DNA of 64,000 nucleotides from Aquabacter sp040049275. GTDB taxonomy: Bacteria > Pseudomonadota > Alphaproteobacteria > Rhizobiales > Xanthobacteraceae. The DNA is taken from the NCBI RefSeq assembly GCF_040049275.1, contig NZ_JBDZDT010000001.1, forward strand, positions 496,001-560,000. Direction: 5' to 3'. The position numbers and the translations under genes are program-made. Numbering within the stretch: position 1 is the stretch's first letter; every line of letters begins with the position of its first letter. This document shows, one piece after another, positions 12,293 to 20,495 of the stretch. The notes under the pieces were generated by a model. It worked only from the letters and a program-made list of their open reading frames with translations. It made no database searches and had not been told where the DNA came from.

Positions 12293-13036
12293 ATGTACGC
12301 AACCGAATGGCATACAGTCCACGCCGCCAAGACCGAACATTCTGCCTGGGCCATCCTGCCGGACCTGCTGACGCTCTTTCACGTGGCAAGCGTGCTGGAA
12401 GTCGGCTGCGGCAACGCGCACTGGACCAGCGTCGCGGTCATGAACGGGGTCGGCGACCACCTGGCCGTTGATGGCCCCTGGAACGTGGTGGACGATCTCG
12501 TCATCGATCCCGACCATTACCAGGTGCGCGACCTCACGAAGCCTCTGGCGATCGGCCGACAATTCGACATGGCCATCTGCCTGGAAGTGGCGGAGCACCT
12601 GGACCTGGAATATGCCGACATCATTGTGGATTCGCTCGCTAGCAGCGCGGATGTCATCGTCTTCAGCGCCGCCATCCCGCTGCAGGGCGGCTTCCGGCAT
12701 GTGAACGAGCAATGGGGATCCTGGTGGCGGGCCAAGTTCTCCGCGCGCGGCTTTGAGGCCTTCGATCTCATTCGCCCGAAGCACTGGTCGGACACCAATA
12801 TCCACTTCTGGTACCGGCAGAACACCTTCGTCTATGTGCGAACCAGCAACGCTGCCGCCATAGCCGCCGCCAAGGCGCGGCAGCAGGAGCTCTATGCCGG
12901 GCCCATCATGTTCGATGCCGTCCAGCCCGAAAAGTACGACGAGATGGCATCCTACCGGACCATCCAGGGAAAACGGCTCGCCAAGCGTTTGCCGCGCTGG
13001 CTCGTCAGCCGCCTGCGTCTCGCCCTTCATCTTTAG
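12293..13036 (+). CDS. Class I SAM-dependent methyltransferase
   Basis: A 247 residue protein with a Rossmann-type methyltransferase core. Motif I is VLEVGCGNAHWTS, a Val-Asp at the end of strand 2 is in LAVDGPW, and motif post-I/IV is FDMAICLEVAEHLD, followed by an acceptor loop (LQGGFRHVNEQWGSWW). This arrangement is common in methyltransferases of glycan or small-molecule pathways, but the substrate cannot be assigned. The C-terminal third is basic (KRLAKRLPRWLVSRLR). The gene stands alone after secA, and its last 32 bases overlap convergently with the PPOX gene. The start at 12293 has only a weak ribosome-binding site. Confidence 0.8.
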   Translation: MYATEWHTVHAAKTEHSAWAILPDLLTLFHVASVLEVGCGNAHWTSVAVMNGVGDHLAVDGPWNVVDDLVIDPDHYQVRDLTKPLAIGRQFDMAICLEVAEHLDLEYADIIVDSLASSADVIVFSAAIPLQGGFRHVNEQWGSWWRAKFSARGFEAFDLIRPKHWSDTNIHFWYRQNTFVYVRTSNAAAIAAAKARQQELYAGPIMFDAVQPEKYDEMASYRTIQGKRLAKRLPRWLVSRLRLALHL

Positions 13037-13667
13037 CCCCACCCACCGCCAGCGCCGCCAGCTTCTCGCGAAGCGCTGCATTCTCCGCCTCCAGCGCCTG
13101 GATATGACGCCGCACCGGGGCCAGGGCTCCTTCGAGTTCCGTGTCGGTGTAGCGAGGCGTGATGTGCTGCGGGCAGTTCCAGTCGAAGGCCTCGAGTTTA
13201 AGGATCAAAGCGCGCTCCACCTTCGCCTTGTAGCCGGGCGTGCCGAGCTTTTCGGCAAGCTCCGGATCATCGGCGAGGTCTCGCACCTCCATATGCGCAA
13301 AGATTTTCAGGCGCCGGCGGCCCGCATAATCCATGAGGATCAGCGAGACGCGATCGTCGGCGGCGATGTTCCCGACGCTGATATATTGCCGGTTGCCGCG
13401 GAAGTCCGCGAACCCCAGCGTGGTCTCGTCCAGCACGCGCAGGAAGCCCGGCGGACCGCCGCGGTGCTGCACATAGGGCCAGCCGCTCTCCGACACGGTC
13501 GCCATGTAGAAGCTGTCGCGCGCGGCGATGAAGGCGGCCTCCGCCTCGGTGAAGCGGTCGAACATCCGCTCGCCCCGGAAGCCTGCCCAATAGGCGCCGG
13601 CGCCATTGGCCTCCTGCGCCGCCTTCACGCTCGGCGTCGTCGCCATATCGAGGAATTTGTAGGTCAT
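13005..13667 (-). CDS. Pyridoxamine 5'-phosphate oxidase (PPOX) family flavoprotein
   Basis: A 220 residue split-barrel flavin-binding protein. Typical elements are FYMATVSESGWPYVQHRGGPPGF, the central strand TTLGFADFRGNRQYISVGNI, and DRVSLILMDYAGRRRLKIFA. The last ~50 residues form a charged helical tail (QALEAENAALREKLAAL) with coiled-coil character. Members bind FMN or F420 and usually act as oxidoreductases; the substrate is unknown. The ribosome-binding site GGGGAG lies seven bases before the ATG. It follows the CMD-family gene by about 49 bp and is probably co-transcribed with it under the divergent LysR regulator. The 3' end overlaps the methyltransferase gene. Confidence 0.88.
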   Translation of the reverse strand: MTYKFLDMATTPSVKAAQEANGAGAYWAGFRGERMFDRFTEAEAAFIAARDSFYMATVSESGWPYVQHRGGPPGFLRVLDETTLGFADFRGNRQYISVGNIAADDRVSLILMDYAGRRRLKIFAHMEVRDLADDPELAEKLGTPGYKAKVERALILKLEAFDWNCPQHITPRYTDTELEGALAPVRRHIQALEAENAALREKLAALAVGGAKDEGRDAGG

Positions 13668-13716
13668 GGGAATATCTCCCCTGAGGCGGGCGGCCCATTC
13701 TGGGCCGCCCTTCCCA

Positions 13717-14262
13717 TCAGGCTGCCCTGGTGGCTTCGAGGGCGGGAAAGTCGATGTCGGTATCCGCGACGTTGTTCAGGAAGTTGGCCAGGAGGAACTG
13801 GGCTGACAAGGCCACGATCTCCACAATCTGCGGATCGCTGAACCCCGCCTCGCGCACCGCCGCCAGATCCGCATCGGCCACCTTACCGCGCGCCTCGATC
13901 AGCGCCTGCGCGAAATGGGCCGCGGCCGCCCGCTTCGCATCTGCGGAGGCGCCTTTGCGGTTCAGGGCGATCTCCTCCAGTGAAACCTTGGAGAAGGTCG
14001 CGGCGAGATAGCTGTGGCCGGCGAGGCAGTAATCGCACCCGTCCGCCTGCGAGACCGCCAAGGCGATGGCATCGCGCGTCTTGATGTCCAGGGTCTTGGC
14101 GAGCGGTCCCTGGAGGCCGACGAAGCCGGCAAGGACATTCGGGCTGAGCGCCATGAGCCGGTGCAGGTTCGGCACGAAGCCGAGCTGCGCGTGGACGGCA
14201 TCGAGAATGGGCTTTGCGGCTTCGGGGGCGTCGTCGCGGCTCGGGATGGCGATGCGGGGCAC
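13717..14262 (-). CDS. Carboxymuconolactone decarboxylase / AhpD-like peroxidase-related protein
   Basis: About 181 residues in the CMD/AhpD all-helical fold. The redox motif CDYC is in SQADGCDYCLAGHSY, matching the CxxC plus downstream His pattern of alkylhydroperoxidase-related proteins. I chose the GTG at 14262 because GGAGA sits seven bases upstream and the product then begins with PRIAIPSRDD, the usual N-terminus; an ATG at 14292 would add ten poorly conserved residues. It is the first gene of a two-gene unit with the PPOX flavoprotein and diverges from lysR. A role in peroxide or electrophile detoxification is inference. Confidence 0.87.
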   Translation of the reverse strand: MPRIAIPSRDDAPEAAKPILDAVHAQLGFVPNLHRLMALSPNVLAGFVGLQGPLAKTLDIKTRDAIALAVSQADGCDYCLAGHSYLAATFSKVSLEEIALNRKGASADAKRAAAAHFAQALIEARGKVADADLAAVREAGFSDPQIVEIVALSAQFLLANFLNNVADTDIDFPALEATRAA

Positions 14263-14330
14263 GTAGGGTCTCCATCTGCTGGCGGGCTCCATCGGCCCGG
14301 TGGTGAAGATTTAGTCCTCACCCCTCATGC

Positions 14331-14359
14331 GGATAATCCGGTAATCTTGGGAATTATCC
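14331..14359. promoter_or_regulatory. Candidate LysR operator between lysR and CMD gene
   Basis: The 106 bp divergent spacer contains GGATAAT (14331-14337) and its exact reverse complement ATTATCC (14353-14359), separated by 15 bases that themselves contain ATC-type AT-rich sequence. LysR regulators generally bind such interrupted dyads next to their own gene. No binding data exist here. Confidence 0.45.
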
Positions 14360-14368
14360 TCTCAAAAA

Positions 14369-15289
14369 ATGAGAGACAAGATGGACCGCCTGGAAGCCAT
14401 GTCGATCCTGCTTGCGGCTGTCGAGGCCGGAAGCTTCTCGGCGGCGAGCCGCAAGCTCGGCGTGCCGCTCCCCACCATCAGCCGGAAAGTGGGAGAGCTG
14501 GAGGCGCATCTGAAGACCCGCCTCCTCATCCGCTCCACCCGCAAGCTGACCCTGACCGATGCCGGGGCGGACTATGTGGCGGCCTGCAAGCGCATCCTGG
14601 AACAGGTCGGCGATGCGGAGACGCAGGCCTCCGGTGAGTACAGCGCCCCCAGGGGCGAGCTGATCCTCACCGCGCCCATCGTCTTCGGCCGCCTGCATGT
14701 GGTGCCCACCGTCACCGCCTTCCTGGCCGCCTTTCCCGACATCGATGTGCGCATGGTGCTGTCGGACCGGAATGCGAACCTCGTGGACGACCATATCGAC
14801 ATGGCGGTGCGCATCGGCGCATTGCCGGACAGCTCCATGGTGGCGACCCGCGTCGGTTCCGTGCGCCGCGTGGTCTGCGGCAGCCCGGCCTATTTCGCCG
14901 CCCACGGCACGCCCAAGACGCTGGACGATCTCGCCGACCTCACCTCAGTCACCTTCGCCGGGCTGGGCACATCCTGGACCTTTCCATCCCAGAGCCGGGG
15001 CAAGGCGGCGAAATCGGTGCAGCCGCGGTGCCGGCTCAGCATCAACATGGCGGAAGCGGCCATCGATGCGGCCATCGAGGGCATCGGCCTCACGCAAGTG
15101 CTGTCCTATCAGGTCGCCCGCGCGGTGGCGGGGGGCAAGCTGCGCATCGTGCTGGAGGATTTCGAGCCCGCGCCCATGCCGGTCCATCTCATCCATGCCG
15201 GCCAGGGCCGGCTTCCGCTCAAGATGCGGCGCTTTCTCGAATTCGCGGTGCCGCGCCTGCGGCAATCCCTGATGGACGCCGCGCCATAA
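14369..15289 (+). CDS. LysR-family transcriptional regulator
   Basis: A 306 residue regulator. The winged helix-turn-helix covers about residues 5-65 (AVEAGSFSAASRKLGVPLPT then ISRKVGELEAHLKTRLLIRS). The effector-binding domain follows, with PRGELILTAPIVFGRLHVVP. The group is the CrgA/AaeR-like branch, whose members often answer aromatic or electrophilic compounds. A second ATG at 14381 (MDRLEAM) is the more usual start of the family and cannot be excluded. It is divergent from the CMD/PPOX pair, so these are the likely targets. The gene ends at a hairpin shared with the convergent L,D-transpeptidase gene. Confidence 0.93.
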   Translation: MRDKMDRLEAMSILLAAVEAGSFSAASRKLGVPLPTISRKVGELEAHLKTRLLIRSTRKLTLTDAGADYVAACKRILEQVGDAETQASGEYSAPRGELILTAPIVFGRLHVVPTVTAFLAAFPDIDVRMVLSDRNANLVDDHIDMAVRIGALPDSSMVATRVGSVRRVVCGSPAYFAAHGTPKTLDDLADLTSVTFAGLGTSWTFPSQSRGKAAKSVQPRCRLSINMAEAAIDAAIEGIGLTQVLSYQVARAVAGGKLRIVLEDFEPAPMPVHLIHAGQGRLPLKMRRFLEFAVPRLRQSLMDAAP

Positions 15290-15290
15290 A

Positions 15291-15316
15291 GAAAACGCCC
15301 GGCCGATGGCCGGGCG
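15291..15316 (-). terminator. Rho-independent terminator of the L,D-transpeptidase gene
   Basis: A perfect 9 bp stem CGCCCGGCC / GGCCGGGCG (15296-15304 and 15308-15316) with loop GAT is followed on the minus strand by TTTTC. It lies between convergent genes and may also slow transcription from lysR. Confidence 0.7.
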
Positions 15317-15340
15317 CATTCAGAACCATGCGGTCGATGC

Positions 15341-16852
15341 TCAGCGCGGCGTGGAGAAGCCGCTGGTGCTCATGATGGATCCGGCGCCCGAAAGCGGGGC
15401 CGGCGGAGGGGCGAATGCCGTATCGGCGGAGAGGCTCGCCGTCTGCTGCTGCGACTTGGGCGTGGCCTGGGCAGACGGCTGGGTGCCCTGGGATGACGTG
15501 GTAGCCGGCGGGTGCCCAGCCGCAGCCACGGGTGCGGCCGGACGGGGCGCCGACGCAGCAGCCGGTGAAGACGGCACGCTTGCGGGACGCGTGGCGGGAA
15601 CGGCTGCGGCGACAGGATCGCTCGCCGGCTCACTCGTCTTGTTGAAGCCGAGCATGTTGCCGATGGAGAAACCGCCGGTCCCATTGGAGGCGACGGCAGG
15701 GGCCGCGGGCGTGTCGCCGGAAGCGGGCGCGCCGGGGCGGGCCGTGACGACGGACGGCTCGGGCTGCGCCGCCGCGAGGACGGAGGGCGCGGTGGGTGTG
15801 AAGCCGGCGGGGCTGAAGCCGTCGTCGGCGACGCGCGGGGGCCGGGTGGAGGCGGCGGGCATGGTGCCGGGCGCGGGCGCAGCGGCCACGATCGGGCCGT
15901 CGGAATAGGCCGGGTTCTGCGCTTTGTAGTGGGCCAGGAACACCGGATGCATGCCGCCGTCGATGCCCGCGCGATTCGGCGCATTGGCCGTGTGCGAGAT
16001 GAGGTCGGCAACCTTGGTCTCGTCCGACCGCTGCTTTGCCGACACAGCCTGGGCGACCTCGGCGGGCACCGTATAGTTCGGGCAGGCGATGGACGCATCG
16101 AAGCCCCGGCCCGGATCGGCCGTGGCGTTGAACACGTACTGCCGGTTGCAGACATTCACCTTCGGCTCGCGCAGCGTGACCTCGAACGCGTCCGTGCCTT
16201 CCTTCAGATTCTTCCAGAAGGGCATGTTCGGATTGTTGCGGTACTTGGCGAGGTTGGTCGGCGTCATGCGGAAAGGCAGCGCCTGCACCTGGAAGGCCTT
16301 CTGGCCGCCGGCGAACGATTCGCGCCCCAGAGCGAAAATCTCGGCAATCTGTTCGTCCGTCATGGCGTAGCAGCCGGCGGACGAGCAGTCGCCATGCACC
16401 ATGAGGAACTCGCCCGTGCGCCCGAAGGACCGGTCATAGGCGTTGGGGAAGCCGAGATTGAAGGAGAGATAGTAATTGGAATTGGGGTTCATCTGCCCCG
16501 GCGTGATCGTATAGAAGCCCTCCGGCGCCTGCCGGTCGCCCACTTTCACCTTCGGGCCGAGATCGCCCGACCAGCGGCAGATGGGATAGGTCTTCAGAAG
16601 CGCGAAGTCGCCGTCCTTCTTCTGCTTCCACACCTCAAGCTCGGATTCCTGCTTGAAGATGCGCACCAGAATGGGGCTCTCGGGCGTCATGCCCTTTTCT
16701 TCGATCAGCGCCAGCGTCTTCGGAGAGAGCGGCTGCCGCGCGCGGGCGGACGTTTCATAAGAATCGCCATTGCAGCCGGCAAGGGTGAGCGCCGTCACGG
16801 CAGCCAACGCCGCCAAGCGCACACGCGGAATGAAATGAAGCGGACGGCTCAA
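15341..16852 (-). CDS. L,D-transpeptidase (YkuD/YafK-like) lipoprotein
   Basis: A 503 residue exported protein. The lipobox LTLAGC gives a lipidated cysteine at residue 27. The YkuD-type catalytic core spans about residues 60-210, with His153 in MVHGDCSSAGCYAMTD and the catalytic Cys161. It belongs to the YafK/ErfK-like branch, which cuts or builds peptidoglycan cross-links or lipoprotein-peptidoglycan links. From about residue 300 the protein becomes an Ala/Pro/Ser-rich tail of about 200 residues without a recognisable domain, longer than in E. coli YafK. It is monocistronic, with a terminator at its 3' end. Confidence 0.86.
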   Translation of the reverse strand: MSRPLHFIPRVRLAALAAVTALTLAGCNGDSYETSARARQPLSPKTLALIEEKGMTPESPILVRIFKQESELEVWKQKKDGDFALLKTYPICRWSGDLGPKVKVGDRQAPEGFYTITPGQMNPNSNYYLSFNLGFPNAYDRSFGRTGEFLMVHGDCSSAGCYAMTDEQIAEIFALGRESFAGGQKAFQVQALPFRMTPTNLAKYRNNPNMPFWKNLKEGTDAFEVTLREPKVNVCNRQYVFNATADPGRGFDASIACPNYTVPAEVAQAVSAKQRSDETKVADLISHTANAPNRAGIDGGMHPVFLAHYKAQNPAYSDGPIVAAAPAPGTMPAASTRPPRVADDGFSPAGFTPTAPSVLAAAQPEPSVVTARPGAPASGDTPAAPAVASNGTGGFSIGNMLGFNKTSEPASDPVAAAVPATRPASVPSSPAAASAPRPAAPVAAAGHPPATTSSQGTQPSAQATPKSQQQTASLSADTAFAPPPAPLSGAGSIMSTSGFSTPR

Positions 16853-17078
16853 CGCAGAACTCCAAGGTCCATTCCGGGCGCGGTGAGCGTCATGGTTAGA
16901 ACGTCTACCCTTGACGGCCCGTTACCGCAAGATGGCGAAAAATGGAAGAGATGCGCCCCTTTAGGGGCAGAAAACCCACCAATTGCGGCCAAGATGAGAT
17001 GGTTCCGGAAACCGTGCCATCCCTGGGAACTGCTTGCAAGCCGGACGCAAGGTTATGCTTAAGACCCTGGAGCCAGAT

Positions 17079-17102
17079 CCACCTGCATCGCGATGCAGGT
17101 GG
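17079..17102. repeat. Perfect 24 bp palindrome downstream of accA
   Basis: CCACCTGCATCG is followed directly by its exact reverse complement. As RNA it can fold into a 10 bp stem with a CGCG loop, 22 bases past the accA stop codon. No T-run follows on either strand, so it is not a standard terminator. It may be a Rho-dependent or processing hairpin, or a protein-binding site. Confidence 0.7.
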
Positions 17103-17123
17103 TAAATTCGCCTCCCGCCCAGA

Positions 17124-18074
17124 CTAAAGGGTGCGGCCAATGGCGAGGAACTTCTCGCGCCGCGCCTTGCGCACGGCCGGCCCGTCCAGCCCTGCAAGCC
17201 CGGCGAGCGCCTCGGAAATGGCCTCGCTGGTGGCGGCGATGGCGGCCTTGGGGTCCCGGTGCGCGCCACCCGAGGGCTCGCGCACGATGGTGTCCACCAC
17301 GCCGAACCGCACCAGATCCTGGGCGGTGATCTTCATGTTGGTGGCGGCCTCCTGCGCCTTGGCGGTGTCGCGCCAGAGGATGGAGGCGGCGCCCTCGGGC
17401 GAGATCACGCTGTAGACCGCGTGCTCCAGCATCAGCACCTTGTTGGCGGTGGCGAGCGCGATGGCCCCGCCGGAGCCGCCCTCGCCGATGATCACCGCCA
17501 CATTGGGCACGCTGAGCGCGAGGCAGGCGTCGGTGGAGCGGGCGATGGCCTCGGCCTGCCCGCGCTCCTCCGCGCCGATGCCGGGATAGGCGCCAGCAGT
17601 GTCCACCAGCGCGATCACCGGCACCTCGAAGCGGTCCGCCAGCTCCATCAGGCGCACCGCCTTGCGATAACCCTCGGGACGGGCCATGCCGAAATTGTGA
17701 CGGATGCGGGCTTCGGTGTTGGAGCCCTTCTCGTGGCCGATCACGCACACCGCCTGGCCGCGGAAGCGCGCGAACCCGCCGAGGATGGCCTCGTCCTCGC
17801 CGAACTTGCGGTCGCCGGCGAGCGGGGTGAATTCGTCGAACAGGCCCTTGGCGAAGTCGGCGAAGTGGGGCCGCGCGGGATGGCGCGCCACGAGCGTCTT
17901 CTGCCAGGGGGTGAGATTCGCATAGAGCTGGGTGAGGGCGTCGGCCGCCTTGGCCTGAAGGCGCTGCACGTCCTCGGCGATGGCGACGCCGTCGCCCGTG
18001 GAGAGCGCGCGCAGTTCCTCGACCTTCGCCTCGAGCTCGGCCACCGGCTTCTCGAAGTCCAAATAGCTGCGCAT
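17124..18074 (-). CDS. accA: Acetyl-CoA carboxylase carboxyltransferase subunit alpha
   Basis: A 316 residue subunit that, with AccD, transfers carboxyl from carboxybiotin to acetyl-CoA to make malonyl-CoA for fatty-acid synthesis. The opening MRSYLDFEKPVAELEAKVEEL and the crotonase-like core are typical: RFRGQAVCVIGHEKG, NFGMARPEGYRKAVRLM, ALVDTAGAYPGIGAEERGQA and VIIGEGGSGGAIALA. The ATG at 18074 was taken rather than an upstream one at 18164, because the 30 extra residues do not match the family. accD is not adjacent, which is usual in alphaproteobacteria. Confidence 0.97.
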   Translation of the reverse strand: MRSYLDFEKPVAELEAKVEELRALSTGDGVAIAEDVQRLQAKAADALTQLYANLTPWQKTLVARHPARPHFADFAKGLFDEFTPLAGDRKFGEDEAILGGFARFRGQAVCVIGHEKGSNTEARIRHNFGMARPEGYRKAVRLMELADRFEVPVIALVDTAGAYPGIGAEERGQAEAIARSTDACLALSVPNVAVIIGEGGSGGAIALATANKVLMLEHAVYSVISPEGAASILWRDTAKAQEAATNMKITAQDLVRFGVVDTIVREPSGGAHRDPKAAIAATSEAISEALAGLAGLDGPAVRKARREKFLAIGRTL

Positions 18075-18255
18075 GCCTGCCCGTGGGGGTTTGAAGTGGA
18101 CGACGCCTGACCGCGTCCGAAAAGCGGGCGGAAGCTGCCTGCCGCCGCAGTGCGAGTCAAGCACCGCAAGGTGTCGCGCCCTGGCGGAAAGCCGGGGCGC
18201 AACCCTGTGGCGGCCGGAGCGTTAAGAACCAAAGATGGTTTATGTGAGAAAGCCC

Positions 18256-18447
18256 ATGACCGCCCAGAAAAAGCCGGCCCCGCACCGCTCCAGGAAGGAG
18301 CCTCGCAAGGGCGCCCCCGACGATCCTGGAAATCCCGCCGCCGGCCCGCATGCGAAGCCGCATCTGACCGACCCGCAGAAAACCCCGGGTGCCGGCAGCC
18401 TGCCCGATCCCGAGCGACCGGCGGAAGGGGACGCGACGACCGGGTGA
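18256..18447 (+). CDS. Small basic hypothetical protein
   Basis: A 63 residue, highly charged and proline-rich frame beginning MTAQKKPAPHRSRKEPRKGA and containing LTDPQKTPGAGSLPD. I recognise this kind of tail from small unassigned proteins of Rhizobiales genomes, but I cannot name a family. It lacks any hydrophobic segment and is likely disordered. An ATG 21 bases upstream (18235) is in frame. The gene stands alone between accA (divergent) and yggT. Confidence 0.45.
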   Translation: MTAQKKPAPHRSRKEPRKGAPDDPGNPAAGPHAKPHLTDPQKTPGAGSLPDPERPAEGDATTG

Positions 18448-18473
18448 GGTGGAACGCCCCGGTGCGATGTGGT

Positions 18474-18497
18474 TTCCCGGATCAAGTCCGGGAATGA
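18474..18497. repeat. Short REP-like palindrome
   Basis: TTCCCGGA and TCCGGGAA flank TCAAG, followed by TGAC. The motif (CCCGGATCAAGTCCGGG plus ATGAC) is the half-unit also seen at 19328-19352, so it belongs to the dispersed REP-like family of this genome. Confidence 0.6.
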
Positions 18498-18658
18498 CAG
18501 CTCCATTGGAATTCCATCGAAGGCGGTGAGTGAAAGCTTTCCCCTCCCCGGCGCCTATCAAATGCTCTGTTCAAGCGCGCGCGCCTTGGCTATTCCTGGC
18601 CCCTGACGCGCGGGCCGCCTTTTGGGCCCGTGCCCGCCTGCCGAGGAATTTTTCGACG

Positions 18659-18949
18659 ATGCGCGCCATTCTCGACGTGATCCTGATCGTCCTCCAGCTT
18701 TATGTATGGGTGCTGATCGCCGCCGCGGTGCTGTCGTGGCTGGTCGCCTTCAATGTGGTGAACCCCTACAACCAGTTCGTCCGGACGGTGGGCGAGATGC
18801 TGTTCCGCGTCACCGAGCCGGTGCTGGCGCCCATCCGCTCCATCCTGCCCAATCTGGGCGGGCTCGATCTGTCGCCCATGGTGCTGATCCTGGGCATCTT
18901 CTTCCTCGAGCGCGTGATCGGCCTCTACATCTATCCTTACGTCTTCTGA
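18659..18949 (+). CDS. YggT family membrane protein
   Basis: A 96 residue protein with two hydrophobic segments (about residues 3-30 and 68-95) linked by NPYNQFVRTVGEMLFRVTEPVLAPIRSILP, the YggT-family signature. Members are linked to osmotic or cation tolerance and to cell-division placement in some bacteria; the mechanism is unknown. The ATG at 18659 is preceded by GAGGAA and gives the standard family start; the frame extends upstream to 18530 without conservation. It is followed six bases later by the DUF167 gene, a common yggT-yggU pairing. Confidence 0.93.
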   Translation: MRAILDVILIVLQLYVWVLIAAAVLSWLVAFNVVNPYNQFVRTVGEMLFRVTEPVLAPIRSILPNLGGLDLSPMVLILGIFFLERVIGLYIYPYVF

Positions 18950-18955
18950 GCCGGC

Positions 18956-19264
18956 GTGGCCTTCTGGACCGAGACGCCGGAAGGGCTTGAGGTGAGGGTC
19001 CGCGTCACGCCGAAGGGCGGGCGCGACGGGCTGGACGGCATCGCGCAACTGGCGGACGGGCGGGACGTGCTGAAGGTGCGCGTGCGTGTCGCGCCGGAGG
19101 ACGGCGCGGCCAATGCAGCGCTGGGGAAATTGTTGGCAGGGGCCGCGGGCGTGGCGCCTTCCCAGGCGGCGCTGATCTCCGGCGCCACCGCGCGGGTGAA
19201 GACGTTCCGGCTCAAAGGGGATGCCGCCGCCATGCGGCGCGCCATCGAGGGAAAGCTGGGCTGA
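18956..19264 (+). CDS. DUF167 (YggU) family protein
   Basis: A 102 residue protein of the YggU/UPF0235 fold. Family hallmarks are VRVRVTPKGGRDGLDG and VRVRVAPEDGAANAALGKLL, then a terminal helix. The function is unknown. It starts at a GTG six bases after the yggT stop codon, so the two genes are translationally close and certainly share a transcript. Confidence 0.92.
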   Translation: MAFWTETPEGLEVRVRVTPKGGRDGLDGIAQLADGRDVLKVRVRVAPEDGAANAALGKLLAGAAGVAPSQAALISGATARVKTFRLKGDAAAMRRAIEGKLG

Positions 19265-19280
19265 GGCTTTCCCATTTTCC

Positions 19281-19352
19281 GTCAGCCCGGGCGCGGCCCG
19301 GGCATCTTCCTTCGCCTTGCAAAAGATCCCCGGATCAAGTCCGGGGATGACA
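19281..19352. repeat. REP-like repeat pair
   Basis: GTCAGCCCGGGCGCGGCCCGGGCATC (19281-19306) faces GATCCCCGGATCAAGTCCGGGGATGAC (19325-19351) across a short spacer. It sits between the convergent DUF167 and amidohydrolase genes and belongs to the same dispersed family as 673-769 and 46343-46442. Confidence 0.7.
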
Positions 19353-19378
19353 TGTCTGCGGGTGGCGAAGGCCGGGCC

Positions 19379-20338
19379 TCAAACCTTCAGGTTCATCAGC
19401 CGGACGGCATTGAGCCGCGCCACCTTCTCACGCGTCGCCTCGCTGATGGCGGCATTGTCGAGGAAGCGGCCGGCGATGGCGGAATCCTCGTAAGGATAGT
19501 CCACCGAGAACAGCACATTGTCCGCGCCCAGCCCCGAAATGGCGGCGATGAGAGGCACGTCGTCGCACTGGCCGGACGTGGTCACGAACAGATTGCGCTT
19601 CAGATAGTCCGACGGCTGCAGCTTCAAGGGGCGCTTGCTGGGCGTCAGCTTGGCCCGGCTGTCCAGGCGCCAGAGCACATAGGGCAAGGTCTCGCCCATG
19701 TGGCCGAGCACGATCTTGAGCTTCGGGAAACGGTCGAACAGGCCGGAAAAAACCAGGCGCAGGAAATGCGTGGACGTCTCCACACTCCACTCCCAGACGG
19801 GCTTGCTCAGCCCGGCCGCGCCCTGCAGCACATGGGGCAGGACATGGGCATCCTCGGGGTGCAGATAGAGCGGCACGTCGAGCGCTTCCATCGCCTCCCA
19901 GAACGGATCGTAGCAAGGATTGTCCAGATAGATGCCGTGGGTATGCCCGTTGACCATCGAGCCGACGAAGCCGAGTTCCCGCACGCACCGCTCCAGCTCG
20001 GCGGTGGCCGCCTTCACATCCTGCATGGCGAGGTGGGCGAAGCCGCGATAGCGGGCGGGATGCTTGGCCACCGCCTCCGCCAAGAGGTCGTTGGCCTCGC
20101 GGGCGAGGGCCACGGCACGGGAAGCGTCCGGCTCCACCTGGACGCCCGGCCCGGAAATGGAGAGCACGGATAACTCGACGCCCGCCGCATCCATGGCGGC
20201 AAGCCGCCGCTCGCCGAGATCGGAGAGCAGATCCACCAGCGTATGCTCCACCTCGGGTGTCACCGCGGGCATGCCTTCCAACAGGTGGTCCACAAGGCAT
20301 GGCACGATGAAGTGCTCTTCCAGGGCGATCTTCTTCAT
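19379..20338 (-). CDS. Amidohydrolase-family decarboxylase (gamma-resorcylate decarboxylase-like)
   Basis: A 319 residue TIM-barrel enzyme of the ACMSD/gamma-resorcylate decarboxylase group. Metal ligands align well: Glu7 and His9 in IALEEHF, His160 in LYLHPEDA, His213 in LGHMGETLP and Asp280 in SVDYPYE. The segments GFAHLAMQDVKAATAELERC and ELGFVGSMVNGHTHG are also typical. Members reversibly decarboxylate hydroxybenzoates or hydrolyse related compounds. The exact substrate is not determinable; 2,3- or 2,6-dihydroxybenzoate-type acids are the best guess. The gene is divergent from the flavoenzyme gene. Confidence 0.87.
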   Translation of the reverse strand: MKKIALEEHFIVPCLVDHLLEGMPAVTPEVEHTLVDLLSDLGERRLAAMDAAGVELSVLSISGPGVQVEPDASRAVALAREANDLLAEAVAKHPARYRGFAHLAMQDVKAATAELERCVRELGFVGSMVNGHTHGIYLDNPCYDPFWEAMEALDVPLYLHPEDAHVLPHVLQGAAGLSKPVWEWSVETSTHFLRLVFSGLFDRFPKLKIVLGHMGETLPYVLWRLDSRAKLTPSKRPLKLQPSDYLKRNLFVTTSGQCDDVPLIAAISGLGADNVLFSVDYPYEDSAIAGRFLDNAAISEATREKVARLNAVRLMNLKV

Positions 20339-20495
20339 AGGATGGCGTCCATGGGGAGTAAGGCGCTGGCCGCGCAGGAGAGGCCCGAACTCTAGCGGAA
20401 CGGTGCGAAGGGTGCGCGAACAAAAAATGGCGGATCAACGTGCCGCCCCAAGTGCCCCTTGATCAGCGCCCGCGGCTCGGCCAGTCTCCCCCGCC

